A DNA stretch of 64,000 bases from CAZBSE01 sp964494385 (GCA_964494385.1 CAZBSE010000003.1:28850-92849); one strand, 5' to 3'; shown: positions 17,252 to 26,868, counted from the stretch's first letter. Notes: a model not told the origin generated them from the sequence alone. Translations and numbers: made by a program.

Positions 17252-18481
17252 ATGGGAAAATTAGAGATCTGTAATAATTTTAAAAAATTAAATGATTTAT
17301 TTGTTAAAATGTTTATGGAGGGGGGCCGGAAGAAAGGAGGTTCTTTTAGAAAAGAAGAACTTATAAATATTTTATCTCCCGGAAGGGTAAATATAATTGG
17401 AGAGCATACGGATTATAATTTAGGGCTCTCTATAAATGCTGCCATAAATAAATACATATTTATAGCAGGATTTAAAAATAATTTGGATTATATAGAAGTT
17501 TTTTCAAAATACTTAAATGATTCCAATAAATTCCTGCTGGGTGATATTACTTTTGATAAAAATGTAAGCTGGATAAATTATATAAAAGGAGTTTTAAAAG
17601 AGTATGCTTGGAATGGCCATAGAATAGGTGGATTTAATATGGTTGTTGACAGTGATCTGCCTATAGCTGCCGGTATGAGCTCATCGGCTTCTCTTGAGGT
17701 TGGAGTCGCAAAACTTATTGAACAGCTTTTTGATTTGAAGACTGATAGAAGGAAAGTGGTAAAATATTGTAACAGCGCCGAAAATAATTTTGTGGGAGTA
17801 AACTGTGGATTCATGGATCAATTTGCTGTAACCTATGGGAAGAAAAATAATGTAATCTATTTAAATTTTAAAGACCTTTCTTATGAATATATTCCTTTTA
17901 ATCTTGAGGATAATTTAATCTTAGTTATTAATTCTAAAGAAGAAAGAAATCTGGCGAATACTGAATATAATAAAAGAAGAAAAGAATGCAATGATGCAGT
18001 TCAGCTAATAGTCAAAATAACAAAAAATAAAAACATTAAATCCCTATCGGATATCAGTCCGGATATGCTGTCTAAGCTAAAAGATAAAATGCCTGAGAAA
18101 TTGTTTAAAAGAGTTAAGCATGTTGTAACGGAAAATAATAGAGTCTTATTAGCAAAAGAATATCTGCTTAAGGGAGATATTGAAAAATTGGGTAAAGTAT
18201 TATTTGAATCACATGACAGCCTGAGATATGATTATGAAGTATCAACAGAGAAGCTTGATTATCTGGTTGATGAGATGAAAAAAATCAAAGGAGTTTATGG
18301 CGGAAGGTTAATGGGAGCAGGGTTTGGGGGCAGCATTATCAGTATTGTAAAGAGAAGCGAAATTGATATTATTACTGATGTAATAGGCAGTAAGTTTTTA
18401 AAAAAATTCAATATTTCTCCTGATTTTATAGAATGTTTGTTCTCGGACGGAACAAGAAGAGTGAAATTAAAAGATTCATGA
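17252..18481 (+). CDS. galK: galactokinase (GHMP kinase family)
   Basis: The 409-residue enzyme phosphorylates galactose at C1. It shows the galactokinase signature SPGRVNIIGEHTDYNLG (about residues 42-58), the GHMP ATP motif PIAAGMSSSASLEVG, the catalytic Asp region NCGFMDQFA and the C-terminal GAGFGGSIISIV. The N-terminus is about 25 residues longer than usual. A GGAG sequence lies 18 bases ahead of the ATG, a long spacing. It is followed by a small gene (ATGA overlap) and galT. No galE or galM is in the window. Confidence 0.92.
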   Translation: MGKLEICNNFKKLNDLFVKMFMEGGRKKGGSFRKEELINILSPGRVNIIGEHTDYNLGLSINAAINKYIFIAGFKNNLDYIEVFSKYLNDSNKFLLGDITFDKNVSWINYIKGVLKEYAWNGHRIGGFNMVVDSDLPIAAGMSSSASLEVGVAKLIEQLFDLKTDRRKVVKYCNSAENNFVGVNCGFMDQFAVTYGKKNNVIYLNFKDLSYEYIPFNLEDNLILVINSKEERNLANTEYNKRRKECNDAVQLIVKITKNKNIKSLSDISPDMLSKLKDKMPEKLFKRVKHVVTENNRVLLAKEYLLKGDIEKLGKVLFESHDSLRYDYEVSTEKLDYLVDEMKKIKGVYGGRLMGAGFGGSIISIVKRSEIDIITDVIGSKFLKKFNISPDFIECLFSDGTRRVKLKDS

Positions 18482-18696
18482 AAGAGATTGGGAAAGGAAA
18501 ATTTAAGTTAAATAAAAATGTAGGAGCAGGGATTAAAAGCAATGGTAAAAAAGACAGTAGAGATAAACAATCCAGCAGAAATGAATCTTTAAATAGTAAA
18601 GAATGCAAAGAAGGCTTAAACCTGAAAAAGAAAGTGATAATAAAAAATGACGGAAGGTATTTGATATATTACGATTTTCAGGATAATTCCGGATAG
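18478..18696 (+). CDS. small basic protein encoded between galK and galT
   Basis: The ATG overlaps the galK stop (ATGA), which suggests translational coupling; an earlier in-frame ATG at 18433 lies inside galK. The 72-residue product is rich in Lys, Ser and Asn in its first 45 residues and looks disordered. It ends in a more ordered, hydrophobic segment (KKVIIKNDGRYLIYYDFQ). I do not recognise a characterised family. The location in a gal operon suggests expression together with galK and galT. It could still be a chance frame. Confidence 0.5.
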   Translation: MKEIGKGKFKLNKNVGAGIKSNGKKDSRDKQSSRNESLNSKECKEGLNLKKKVIIKNDGRYLIYYDFQDNSG

Positions 18697-18746
18697 AACA
18701 AGGGAGGCATAAAGTACTGGAACTAAGATATGACCCTATAAAAAAT

Positions 18747-19694
18747 ATGCTAGTAGCTGTTGCCACAAAAAGACAGGACAGAACTTTCCACCCGCCCAAG
18801 GATTTTTGTCCACTTTGCCCGACAAAGAACGATAAAATAAAAACAGAAATTCCGGCAAGTAATTATGATATCGTGATTTTTGAAAACAAGTTTCCGACTT
18901 TTAGCGAAAATCCTGACAGTGTAGATAATAAAAAATTAAATATCGGAAGCGATTTTCAATATGAGCTGAAAGAGTCCAGAGGTATCTGTGAAGTAGTCTG
19001 CTACACTCCAAACCATAATATGTACCTGGAAGATTTACCGTTGGAAAAGATAAACAACCTTATAAATGTGTGGAGAGATCGATATTTGGTCCTTGGAGGG
19101 AAGAAATTTATAAAATATATTTTAATTTTTGAAAATAAAGGAAAAGAAATAGGAGTTACTCTTTCGCATCCACATGGTCAGATATATGCATTTTCATATA
19201 TACCACCGATAATTTTAGAAGAGTTAAGGTCGTCAAAAAATTTTTACCTGAAAAATAAAAAATGCATTCACTGCAGGATAATTGAAAGGGAACTAAGAAA
19301 CAGGATCAGAATTATTACCTCTAATAAAGATTTTATTGCATTTATCCCTTTTTACGCCAGGTGGCCATATGAGGTTCACATTTATCCCTTGAGGCACCTT
19401 GAGAGTCTGTGCCAGTTGAATGATAGAGAAATAAATTCTTTATCTTCAGTGATTAAAGAGCTTATAAGTAAATATAATAAATTGTTTAATTTTAGGATGC
19501 CTTATGTGATGGTTATTCATCAAAAACCAACGGATAATAGAAGTTATGACTATTATCATTTTCATTTCGAATTCTACCCACCATATAGAACCAAAGATAG
19601 ACTTAAATACTTGGCAGGATGTGAATTAGGGGCGGGAACATTTTTAAATGATACTCTGCCGGAGGAAAAAGCTGAGGAATTAAGAGATTGTTGA
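18747..19694 (+). CDS. galT: galactose-1-phosphate uridylyltransferase
   Basis: The enzyme swaps UMP between UDP-glucose and galactose-1-phosphate. Visible motifs are the zinc Cys pairs CPLC and CIHC, the active-site HPHGQIYAF and the second HIT-like motif HFHFEFYP. The first ATG (18747) is internal to the fold. The family N-terminus ELRYDPIKN is encoded just upstream (18720-18746) in the same open frame, and GGGAGG lies at 18702-18707. Translation therefore probably starts at CTG 18717 or another non-standard codon. There is no ATG, GTG or TTG between the in-frame stop at 18684 and 18747. Confidence 0.9.
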   Translation: MLVAVATKRQDRTFHPPKDFCPLCPTKNDKIKTEIPASNYDIVIFENKFPTFSENPDSVDNKKLNIGSDFQYELKESRGICEVVCYTPNHNMYLEDLPLEKINNLINVWRDRYLVLGGKKFIKYILIFENKGKEIGVTLSHPHGQIYAFSYIPPIILEELRSSKNFYLKNKKCIHCRIIERELRNRIRIITSNKDFIAFIPFYARWPYEVHIYPLRHLESLCQLNDREINSLSSVIKELISKYNKLFNFRMPYVMVIHQKPTDNRSYDYYHFHFEFYPPYRTKDRLKYLAGCELGAGTFLNDTLPEEKAEELRDC

Positions 19695-19783
19695 TAAAAT
19701 TTGATTTAAAGGTAAAATTATTATAATAAATCTTTAAATCTAGAAAAGAATTCTTAATAAAAATATCAGGGCAAAGTATTAAA

Positions 19784-21241
19784 ATGGTAAAAAAACAAAA
19801 AAAATCAAAATCTGATACCATCCAATCAGAAATTATGGACACCCTTATGATGGATGCTCTTATGGACTACCTTCCGGATAGTATATACTTTAAGGATCTT
19901 AAAAGCAGGGTTATAAGAGTTAATAAGGCCTGTGCAGATAAAGCTTATGGAATGAGCACGGATGGAGCAGTTGGTAAAACAGATTTTGACTTTTTTTCCG
20001 AAGAACATGCAAAACAGGCTTATAAAGACGAGCAGCTAATAATAAAAACAGGAAAACCTATCGTAGATATGCAAGAAAAAGAAACATGGTCGGGAAAGAA
20101 AAGCAGATGGATATCATCAACGAAAATGCCTTTTTACGATAAAAAAGGTAATATTATAGGTACATTTGGTGTTTCGCGGGATATATCGGACAGAAAAAAG
20201 GCACAAGAAAAAATAAAATACCTCTCCTTCCACGACTCGCTTACAGGACTCTACAACAGAGCATATTTTGATGAAGAACTAAGAAGGCTCGACACCGCAA
20301 GGCAGCTTCCCATAACCATAGTGATGGGCGACGTAAATGGGCTTAAAGTAATAAATGACGCATATGGTCATGAAAAGGGGGATCTGTTTCTAAAAAAGAT
20401 AGCCGATATACTAAGAGATATCTTTAGAAAAGAAGATATTGTCTCAAGATGGGGAGGAGATGAGTTTATATCAATACTTCCCGGTACTTACGAAAAAGAT
20501 ACTAAAGCTATAATAAATAGAATAAAGAAGATGTGCATCGAAAGAAGTACAGCTGATATGCCCTTAAGTATTTCATTGGGGGTCTCGTCAAAGAAATCAC
20601 CAGATGAACCTATGGATTCCATACTAAGAGAAGCCGAAGATAGGATGTATAAGTGTAAACTCACCGAGAGCAAATCCACAAATGAAATCATTATATCTTC
20701 ACTCAGAGAGAATCTAAAAAGAGGAGAATACCGTTGTGAGAAACATACCGGCAGGATGCAGCAGTATGCTCTTACGATAGGGAAAAAACTCAAGCTTTCG
20801 AGTATAAAACTTGATGAACTAAAACTACTTATGGATCTTCACAATATAGGAAAACTGGCGCTGGCAGATGAAATAATGTCAAAACCGGGAAGACTTTCAA
20901 ACGAGGAATGGAAGATAGTACAAAAACTTCCCGAGATCGGATACCGTATAGCAGAATCATCAATGGTACTCAAGCCCATAGCGGAAGCAATACTCTCCCA
21001 CTATGAATGGTATAATGGCGAGGGATATCCAAGAGGAGTAAAGGGTGAAGAGATTCCCATACTTTCAAGAATATCATTTCTGATCAATTCCTATGAAGCC
21101 ATGACCACAGACAAGCCATACAGAAAGAAGATGACGGGAAAAGAAGTAGTAAAAGAGATAAAAAGATGCTGCGGGACACAATTCGATCCTAATATAGTAA
21201 GAATATTTCTGGAAATATTGGAAAATAATTCTCAGGAATAA
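19784..21241 (+). CDS. PAS-GGDEF-HD-GYP signalling protein with degenerate HD-GYP domain
   Basis: The 485-residue product has a PAS domain (about 20-140, ending ISDRKKAQEKIKYL), a GGDEF diguanylate cyclase domain (about 140-305) and an HD-GYP domain (about 315-480). The GGDEF site is intact (RWGGDEF). In the HD-GYP part the metal ligands differ from consensus: HN instead of HD in DLHNIGK, HYE instead of HHE ahead of GEGYP, and NSYEAMT instead of DAYDAMT. It is predicted to make cyclic di-GMP in response to a PAS ligand, while the second half may only bind. It has no membrane segment. Confidence 0.88.
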   Translation: MVKKQKKSKSDTIQSEIMDTLMMDALMDYLPDSIYFKDLKSRVIRVNKACADKAYGMSTDGAVGKTDFDFFSEEHAKQAYKDEQLIIKTGKPIVDMQEKETWSGKKSRWISSTKMPFYDKKGNIIGTFGVSRDISDRKKAQEKIKYLSFHDSLTGLYNRAYFDEELRRLDTARQLPITIVMGDVNGLKVINDAYGHEKGDLFLKKIADILRDIFRKEDIVSRWGGDEFISILPGTYEKDTKAIINRIKKMCIERSTADMPLSISLGVSSKKSPDEPMDSILREAEDRMYKCKLTESKSTNEIIISSLRENLKRGEYRCEKHTGRMQQYALTIGKKLKLSSIKLDELKLLMDLHNIGKLALADEIMSKPGRLSNEEWKIVQKLPEIGYRIAESSMVLKPIAEAILSHYEWYNGEGYPRGVKGEEIPILSRISFLINSYEAMTTDKPYRKKMTGKEVVKEIKRCCGTQFDPNIVRIFLEILENNSQE

Positions 21242-21280
21242 CCGACTCGCTAAACTCTTCATAAAAAATAAAAACTCTTA

Positions 21281-23023
21281 TTAATCAGCGGTTTTATACA
21301 ATTTAAAATTATTGGTAATTGGATATCTTCTATCCTTACCGAATGCTCTGGGGGTTATTTTAATGCCCGGAGAACCCTGTCTTCTTTTATATTCATTTGA
21401 ATCTACCATACCGATTATTTCTCTTACTATTCTTTGGTTAAACCCTTTCTTTAGAATGGAATAATAATCAGCGTCATTCTCTATATATGCTTTAAGTATG
21501 GGATCCAGTATTTTATAGGGGGGCAGTTTGTCTTCATCCTTCTGATTAGGTTTAAGTTCCGCAGAAGGTGCTTTGGTAAGAATATTTTTGGGGATCATAC
21601 TGGAATATTTTTGGTTAATAAACTTGCAGACACGGTAAACCATGGTTTTATATATATCTTTAATTGGCGAAAACCCGCCAGCCATATCCCCATAAAGGGT
21701 ACAGTACCCGACGCTTATTTCACTTTTATTACCCGTTGACAGTACCAGCCAGTTATTTTCATTGGCAGCGGCCATTATGATGTTTCCCCTTATCCTTGCC
21801 TGGATATTTTCCTTGGTTGTATTAATTTTACGGCTTTTAAATATTGGTTTTAAATTTTTAAGATAACTGCCGTAAATGTCCGAAATAGGAATAATAGTGT
21901 GCCTGATTCCGAGATTATGTGCCAGCTCTACAGCATCTTCTACACTTCCCCTGGATGAGTAGGCAGAAGGCATCAGTATCCCGTTTACATTTTCTCTTCC
22001 CAGGGCAAGGGTAGCGACGGCTGCAGTAAGTGCGGAATCAATTCCTCCGCTAAGGGCTATGACAACTTTAACAAAATTATTTTTACCGGCATAATCTCTG
22101 GTTCCCAGGATTAATGCCTTGAGTATTTCATGCTCCTTGCAAGGGATTTGCTGCTTATATTTTAAAATCTTTTTTCCTTTCAGTTTTACCGGTTGCTTTT
22201 TGAGGTGGTATTTTAAATCGATTAACGGCAGAGCCTTATGATATTTGCTTATTTCAGTCCTCCGATTTTTAAACCTTAAGTTTTTAAGTCTTGCCGCTGC
22301 TGCTCCTCCGGTATCAAGATCATATATTAATGCATCTTCTTCAAATGATGCCGCACGCTTCAGGATATCTCCTTTCTGGTTTATAATCAGGCTGTTTCCG
22401 TCAAATACCAGTTCATCCTGGCCCCCCACCAGATTTACATAAGCAATATTTACGCAGTTATCTTTGGCTGCATTGATTAAGACTTTTTCTCTTTCCATAA
22501 TTTTTTCAGTATGATAAGGAGACGCAGATATATTTATTATAAGTTCCGCTCCACCCAGGATGGACTGAATCTTTATGGGCCCTGAAGGATGAAATATGTC
22601 TTCGCATATATTAATTCCGATAATTTTTTCTGCTATCTTGAAAACATAATTTATATTACCTTTTTTAAAGTACCTTTCCTCATCAAAAACGGAGTAATTA
22701 GGCAGGAACTGTTTATTATATACGGATTTGATCTGTTTTTTATGGATTACCGCAGCCGAATTGTATATACCGTCCTTTCCCCTGTCAACGAATCCGGTAA
22801 CGGCAACAATGTTTGTGGCAATTTTTGTAAGTTTGGCCAGGCAGCTTATATTTTCGTCAATAAAAGAAGTTTTAAGCAGCAGATCTTCGGGGGGATATCC
22901 GGTAATGGAAAGTTCGGGAAATGCCACTATATCCGCATTATTTTTTTTTGCTTCCAGGATGTGGGAAGCAATAATATCATGGTTTCCTTTAATATCACCG
23001 ACGGTCGGGTTTATTTGTGCCAA
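21281..23023 (-). CDS. nadE: glutamine-dependent NAD synthetase
   Basis: The 580-residue enzyme amidates deamido-NAD. The N-terminal nitrilase-like glutaminase domain carries ELSITGYPPEDLL, the Lys of YNKQFLPNY and the Cys of NICEDIFHP. The C-terminal synthetase domain has the PP-loop SGGIDSALTAAVA and STGNKSEISVGYCTLYGD. TTG 23023 is the first standard start, but the conserved N-terminus (IRLYLAQINPT) extends upstream. The open frame reaches an ATA at 23044-23042 that lies six bases after AAGGAG. The true start may be that ATA. It is transcribed toward galT. Confidence 0.93.
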   Translation of the reverse strand: MAQINPTVGDIKGNHDIIASHILEAKKNNADIVAFPELSITGYPPEDLLLKTSFIDENISCLAKLTKIATNIVAVTGFVDRGKDGIYNSAAVIHKKQIKSVYNKQFLPNYSVFDEERYFKKGNINYVFKIAEKIIGINICEDIFHPSGPIKIQSILGGAELIINISASPYHTEKIMEREKVLINAAKDNCVNIAYVNLVGGQDELVFDGNSLIINQKGDILKRAASFEEDALIYDLDTGGAAAARLKNLRFKNRRTEISKYHKALPLIDLKYHLKKQPVKLKGKKILKYKQQIPCKEHEILKALILGTRDYAGKNNFVKVVIALSGGIDSALTAAVATLALGRENVNGILMPSAYSSRGSVEDAVELAHNLGIRHTIIPISDIYGSYLKNLKPIFKSRKINTTKENIQARIRGNIIMAAANENNWLVLSTGNKSEISVGYCTLYGDMAGGFSPIKDIYKTMVYRVCKFINQKYSSMIPKNILTKAPSAELKPNQKDEDKLPPYKILDPILKAYIENDADYYSILKKGFNQRIVREIIGMVDSNEYKRRQGSPGIKITPRAFGKDRRYPITNNFKLYKTAD

Positions 23024-23130
23024 GTATAGCCTTATGGTAGATATTTTTTACTCCTTTTTTCTAATTTACCAGATGGCGACTGCAGATTTTTAATTATAGT
23101 TTAAATTATAACTCTTTTTAAAAATTTAAT

Positions 23131-24324
23131 TCACTTTTTATATAGGGGAGAAATTTTCCTGAGATCGGATATGATTTTAGGAATTATTTCCAAAAAATAA
23201 TCTATATCTTCCCGGGTATTTTCGAACCCAAGAGTAATTCTCAGTGATCCATGGGCATCTTCTCCGGTTATGCCCATTGCAGCCAATACGCGGGAAGGTT
23301 TTAGTGATGAAGAAGAACATGCAGAACCGCTTGATACTGCTATGCCTTCATGATCCAGCTTCAGCACCATCGATTCGCCTTCAATATATTTAAATGAAAA
23401 GTTACAGTTACCGGGCAGCCTGCTGGCGGGGTGTCCATTTAATTTAATTTCTTCGATTTTATTTAAAAGGGTATTTATCAAATAATCTCTCATTTCCGTA
23501 ATCTTTAATATTTTATCCGAAAGGTTTTTTTGACCTAATTCCACAGCTTTTGCAAGACCTGCTATTCCCGGTATGTTCTCGGTACCCGATCTTATTCCCT
23601 TTTCATGTCCCCCTCCTAAAATCTGCGGCTTTATCCTGGTGCCCCTTTTTATATAAAGGGCACCGATTCCTTTTGGGCCGTATATCTTATGGCCGGAAAG
23701 TGAAAGCAGGTCGACATTTAAATCATTGACCTCTGTTTTTATATTGCAGAAGGTCTGGACAGCATCGGTATGAAAAACAATACCGCGTTCCATCAGCATT
23801 TTTCCAATTTCTCTGATGGGCTGAATAGTTCCCACAATGTTATTTGCATGCATAATGGTAACAAGTATGGTTCTTCCGGTTATAGATTTTTTAACATCAC
23901 CGGGGTTAATTATTCCATAGCTATCTACGGGGATATAAGTTATTTCAAAACCAAGCCGGGCCAATTTCTTTAAGGGCATGTAAACAGAAGGGTGTTCAAT
24001 TACGGATGTAATTATATGATTACCCTTTTTTCTGTATGCTTCTGCTGCCCCAAACAGGGCAAGATTATTACTTTCGGTTCCCCCGCTTGTAAATATTATT
24101 TCTTTTGGTTCGGCCCCTAAAGAATCTGCAATTACTTTTCGGGAACGCTCAAGGATTTCTTTTGCCTTCTGCCCCGGAGAATGAGGCTCCGAAGCGTTTC
24201 CGTAGTAAACGTTAAAGCAGCTGTTAATCTCATTTACTACCGAGGGTAGAACCGGAGCAGTGGCGCCGTGATCAAAGTAAATATATTTTGATTTTCTTTT
24301 CACTGTATCATTATAAATTTTCAA
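23131..24324 (-). CDS. cysteine desulfurase (NifS/IscS-like)
   Basis: The 397-residue PLP enzyme releases sulfur from cysteine for Fe-S cluster or thio-cofactor synthesis. It shows FDHGATAPVLPSV, the TSGGTESNNLAL phosphate-binding motif, EHPSV, the Asp/Gln of HTDAVQ, the PLP-lysine motif SLSGHKIYGPKG and the active-site Cys in SSGSACSSSSLKPS. No iscU, nifU or thiI gene is adjacent, so its sulfur acceptor cannot be inferred. The nearby larE uses its own protein sulfur, not a desulfurase. Confidence 0.92.
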   Translation of the reverse strand: MKIYNDTVKRKSKYIYFDHGATAPVLPSVVNEINSCFNVYYGNASEPHSPGQKAKEILERSRKVIADSLGAEPKEIIFTSGGTESNNLALFGAAEAYRKKGNHIITSVIEHPSVYMPLKKLARLGFEITYIPVDSYGIINPGDVKKSITGRTILVTIMHANNIVGTIQPIREIGKMLMERGIVFHTDAVQTFCNIKTEVNDLNVDLLSLSGHKIYGPKGIGALYIKRGTRIKPQILGGGHEKGIRSGTENIPGIAGLAKAVELGQKNLSDKILKITEMRDYLINTLLNKIEEIKLNGHPASRLPGNCNFSFKYIEGESMVLKLDHEGIAVSSGSACSSSSLKPSRVLAAMGITGEDAHGSLRITLGFENTREDIDYFLEIIPKIISDLRKISPLYKK

Positions 24325-24556
24325 CAGAGTGGACTAAAAACTACCATTGATTTTATGTACTGTCAATAATTAATTCCCTTATGAAATTGGCATGGGAACG
24401 GAGCAATAATAAAGCTGTAAAATGTTATAATGAATACTATTAATCAATATAATTTTATTGTATACTACAATGGTTGATTGATTTGTCAAAACAGTTAAAT
24501 TTTATTAAAATTATCGAAATCCATTAATTTTTTTATTAATTTTATAAGGCAATTAA

Positions 24557-25402
24557 ATGTTAGGGAAGTTTTTACCATACATAGAAAAGATACTCCAGCA
24601 TACAAATGAGATCTTTATTATAAAAGATATTGAAAATAATATACTTTTTATAAATGAGAAAATAAGAGATTATGGATATGATCCTGCTAAATTGGTAGGA
24701 GAAAAATATTTGAGCCTTCTTTCCCCTAAACATAAAGGAAAGAGGTTTAAAAAGATTGTTAACAGAAAAAAAGCATTGAACTATGAAGTGGAATTTTTAA
24801 GAAACGATGGGACCATCGTAAATGCTTTAGCCTGTAATGCTCCGGTCTGGGGTGAAGACAGGAAGATTTTATTTGTTGTTTCGACTCTTGTGGATGTTAC
24901 TTCTTATAGAAAGCTGCAAAAAAAACTTATAGAAAATACGTATCTGGATTACCTGACAGGGCTTTATAATATCAGATACCTGTATAAAAGGTTAGGTGAG
25001 GAGATAAAAAGAAGTAAACGTAAGGATGAAAAAATTGCTATTGTAATGTTTGATATAGATAATTTTAAAAAATATAACGACACCTATGGCCACGATAGCG
25101 GAAATAAATTACTTAAGAATCTGGGGAGGATTATCCGCAAGAGCATAAGAAGCGGTGTTGACCTTGGATTTCGATTCGGCGGAGACGAATTTTTAATAAT
25201 AATAAATCAAGATAAAAAGAAAATTGCCTATGAAATTGCAAACAGGATTAGAGAAAATTTTATAAAACTAAATTATAAGACTCTGGATTTAAGCATAGGG
25301 ATCGAGCATTACAGAGAGGGCTGCAGTATTAAGAATTTAGTAGTTCAGGCTGATAAGAAAGTTTACACGGCAAAAAAATCCAAAGAAAAAATAATTGAAT
25401 AA
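24557..25402 (+). CDS. PAS-GGDEF diguanylate cyclase
   Basis: The 281-residue product has an N-terminal PAS domain (about 10-118; KDIENNILFINEKIRDYGYDPAKLVGEKY) and a GGDEF domain (about 128-278; DYLTGLYNIRYLYKRL, FDIDNFKKYNDTYGHDSGN, RFGGDEFLI). The catalytic signature is intact. It has no membrane segment. It is a single gene with a terminator behind it. It probably makes cyclic di-GMP; its PAS ligand is unknown. Confidence 0.9.
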   Translation: MLGKFLPYIEKILQHTNEIFIIKDIENNILFINEKIRDYGYDPAKLVGEKYLSLLSPKHKGKRFKKIVNRKKALNYEVEFLRNDGTIVNALACNAPVWGEDRKILFVVSTLVDVTSYRKLQKKLIENTYLDYLTGLYNIRYLYKRLGEEIKRSKRKDEKIAIVMFDIDNFKKYNDTYGHDSGNKLLKNLGRIIRKSIRSGVDLGFRFGGDEFLIIINQDKKKIAYEIANRIRENFIKLNYKTLDLSIGIEHYREGCSIKNLVVQADKKVYTAKKSKEKIIE

Positions 25403-25441
25403 TTTATTAAAATTATTTTAAAAATCAATTCATTTTACTAT

Positions 25442-25480
25442 AATAGACTCCTGATTTGTAAGGAGTTTATTTTTATTTTA
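25442..25480 (+). terminator. hairpin terminator after the PAS-GGDEF gene
   Basis: An 11-bp stem (25442-25452 with 25461-25471, one G-U pair) around ACTCCT/AGGAGT has an 8-base loop and is followed by a run of T residues (TTTATTTTATTA). Confidence 0.65.
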
Positions 25481-25531
25481 TTATTGGGCGGGAATCCTTT
25501 ATCTTTAAATAATTATAAGGCCGGGAGATTT

Positions 25532-26122
25532 TTGAATAAAATCGCAAAAATAATATCATATATTTTTGATGGGTCATTCATATCCATTCCAATTTTTTTA
25601 ATTATCTGTTTTATGGTGGTAGAGAATAAAGTTGAGGCTATTGGCTGGGCCTTTCTTTGTTTAACTTTTGGAGCCATTGTGCCGTATATTTATATACGGT
25701 TTTTATATAAGAAGAAGAGAATAAACGATATTCACATACCTATAAAGGAAGAAAGAATAAAGCCGCTGCTGGTATCCTGTGTTAGCTATATAATATGTTT
25801 TCTTGTTTTATATATAATGGATGGGCCTTTGTTCCTAAAATCCGTTTTTGCTGTAAGTGTTGTTTCTACAGTTATTTTAACCGTGATAACCTACTTCTGG
25901 AAGATTAGCCTGCATACCAGCTGGGTAACCTTTGTGGTCATTACCTTCAATATTTTATTCGGCAGGTGGATGCTGCTTCTGATTCTGTTAATTCCTGCTA
26001 TCGGCTGGGCAAGAGTCAGGATTAAAAGGCATACCGTAATCCAGGTGATATCAGGGGCCGGAATTTCTATGGTAACCACATTTTTTATTTATTATAATTA
26101 CGGATTCATTAATTTATTTTAA
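25532..26122 (+). CDS. PAP2-like membrane phosphatase/phosphotransferase
   Basis: The product has about six membrane segments. The C-terminal half keeps traces of the PAP2 signature: SLHTSW (the S-x-H motif) near residue 130 and ARVRIKRHTVIQVISGAG (the R-x5-H-x3 motif). The terminal Asp is Gln here, so activity is uncertain. TTG 25532 is chosen because GGGAGA lies just upstream; an earlier in-frame TTG at 25484 would add 16 polar residues. Likely substrates in the family are lipid phosphates. Confidence 0.6.
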   Translation: MNKIAKIISYIFDGSFISIPIFLIICFMVVENKVEAIGWAFLCLTFGAIVPYIYIRFLYKKKRINDIHIPIKEERIKPLLVSCVSYIICFLVLYIMDGPLFLKSVFAVSVVSTVILTVITYFWKISLHTSWVTFVVITFNILFGRWMLLLILLIPAIGWARVRIKRHTVIQVISGAGISMVTTFFIYYNYGFINLF

Positions 26123-26199
26123 CAGGTACCGCAATTATCTTTAAAAAAGACTCTCCGGAATTTCACCAATGCTGACCAATAAACAAAGGGATATTAAAT

Positions 26200-26868
26200 T
26201 CAAATACAGGTGGATAGAATAAGCTTGTGCAGATTGTAGGAGACAAGCAATTCTATAGATAACAGAGCTGCAGCTATTGCAGAAGGTAAAATTAAATATT
26301 TACTCATCAAGGCGGATGCTTTACGGGAAAAAGGCGGGATCAAAAGTACCATTACCAGATTTACAAAATAAAATGTAAACAGGATTGAAAGTACTGACAG
26401 ATAATAGTAAAGGGAACCTAAAAAATCAATTCTGAACAGGGTTAAAGCGATGAATACTGCCAGGATAAGGAGATAGATTATAAATTTTTGGGGCCTTTTA
26501 AAAAGCTTTCCTTTTTTTGACTGCTTATAATATTGAAATACGAAGACGGGGTAAGTTATGACCATAACCGATGAACCGCATAGCAGGCCGGTTATAAACC
26601 TTATGTTATTATTTGTATTGTAAAGGCCAAAGTTGGAAGCAATGCCGTCAATTATCATGGATAGAAAAAAAATAGAAAATATTATTAAAATATAGGGTGG
26701 AGGAAGATCATTTTCTTTTCCCCTGAACATTATAAATAAAATTATGGCTGTAACAAAAAAGCCCATATAAATACCGCTGCACCTGGAACAGACAGGCAGC
26801 ACTGCATTCCCGATAGCAAGGCTCCGGGAAGGCAGTTGATGGCAGACTGAAAAGCCTATTGTTTCCAT
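26200..26868 (-). CDS. DUF2085 membrane protein
   Basis: The 222-residue product has six or so membrane segments. It opens with the DUF2085 signature: CHQLPSRS near residue 9 and LPVCSRCSGIYMG near residue 24, which together supply three Cys and one His near the membrane surface. The function of the family is unknown; the Cys/His set suggests metal or cofactor binding. A second member lies at 29.2 kb. It is 22 bases downstream of the IMPase gene and probably in its operon. Confidence 0.8.
   Translation of the reverse strand: METIGFSVCHQLPSRSLAIGNAVLPVCSRCSGIYMGFFVTAIILFIMFRGKENDLPPPYILIIFSIFFLSMIIDGIASNFGLYNTNNNIRFITGLLCGSSVMVITYPVFVFQYYKQSKKGKLFKRPQKFIIYLLILAVFIALTLFRIDFLGSLYYYLSVLSILFTFYFVNLVMVLLIPPFSRKASALMSKYLILPSAIAAALLSIELLVSYNLHKLILSTCI

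Noticed and set aside
22589..23029. 146-codon plus-strand open frame opposite nadE
   Set aside because: It is antisense to conserved nadE coding sequence and resembles no family.
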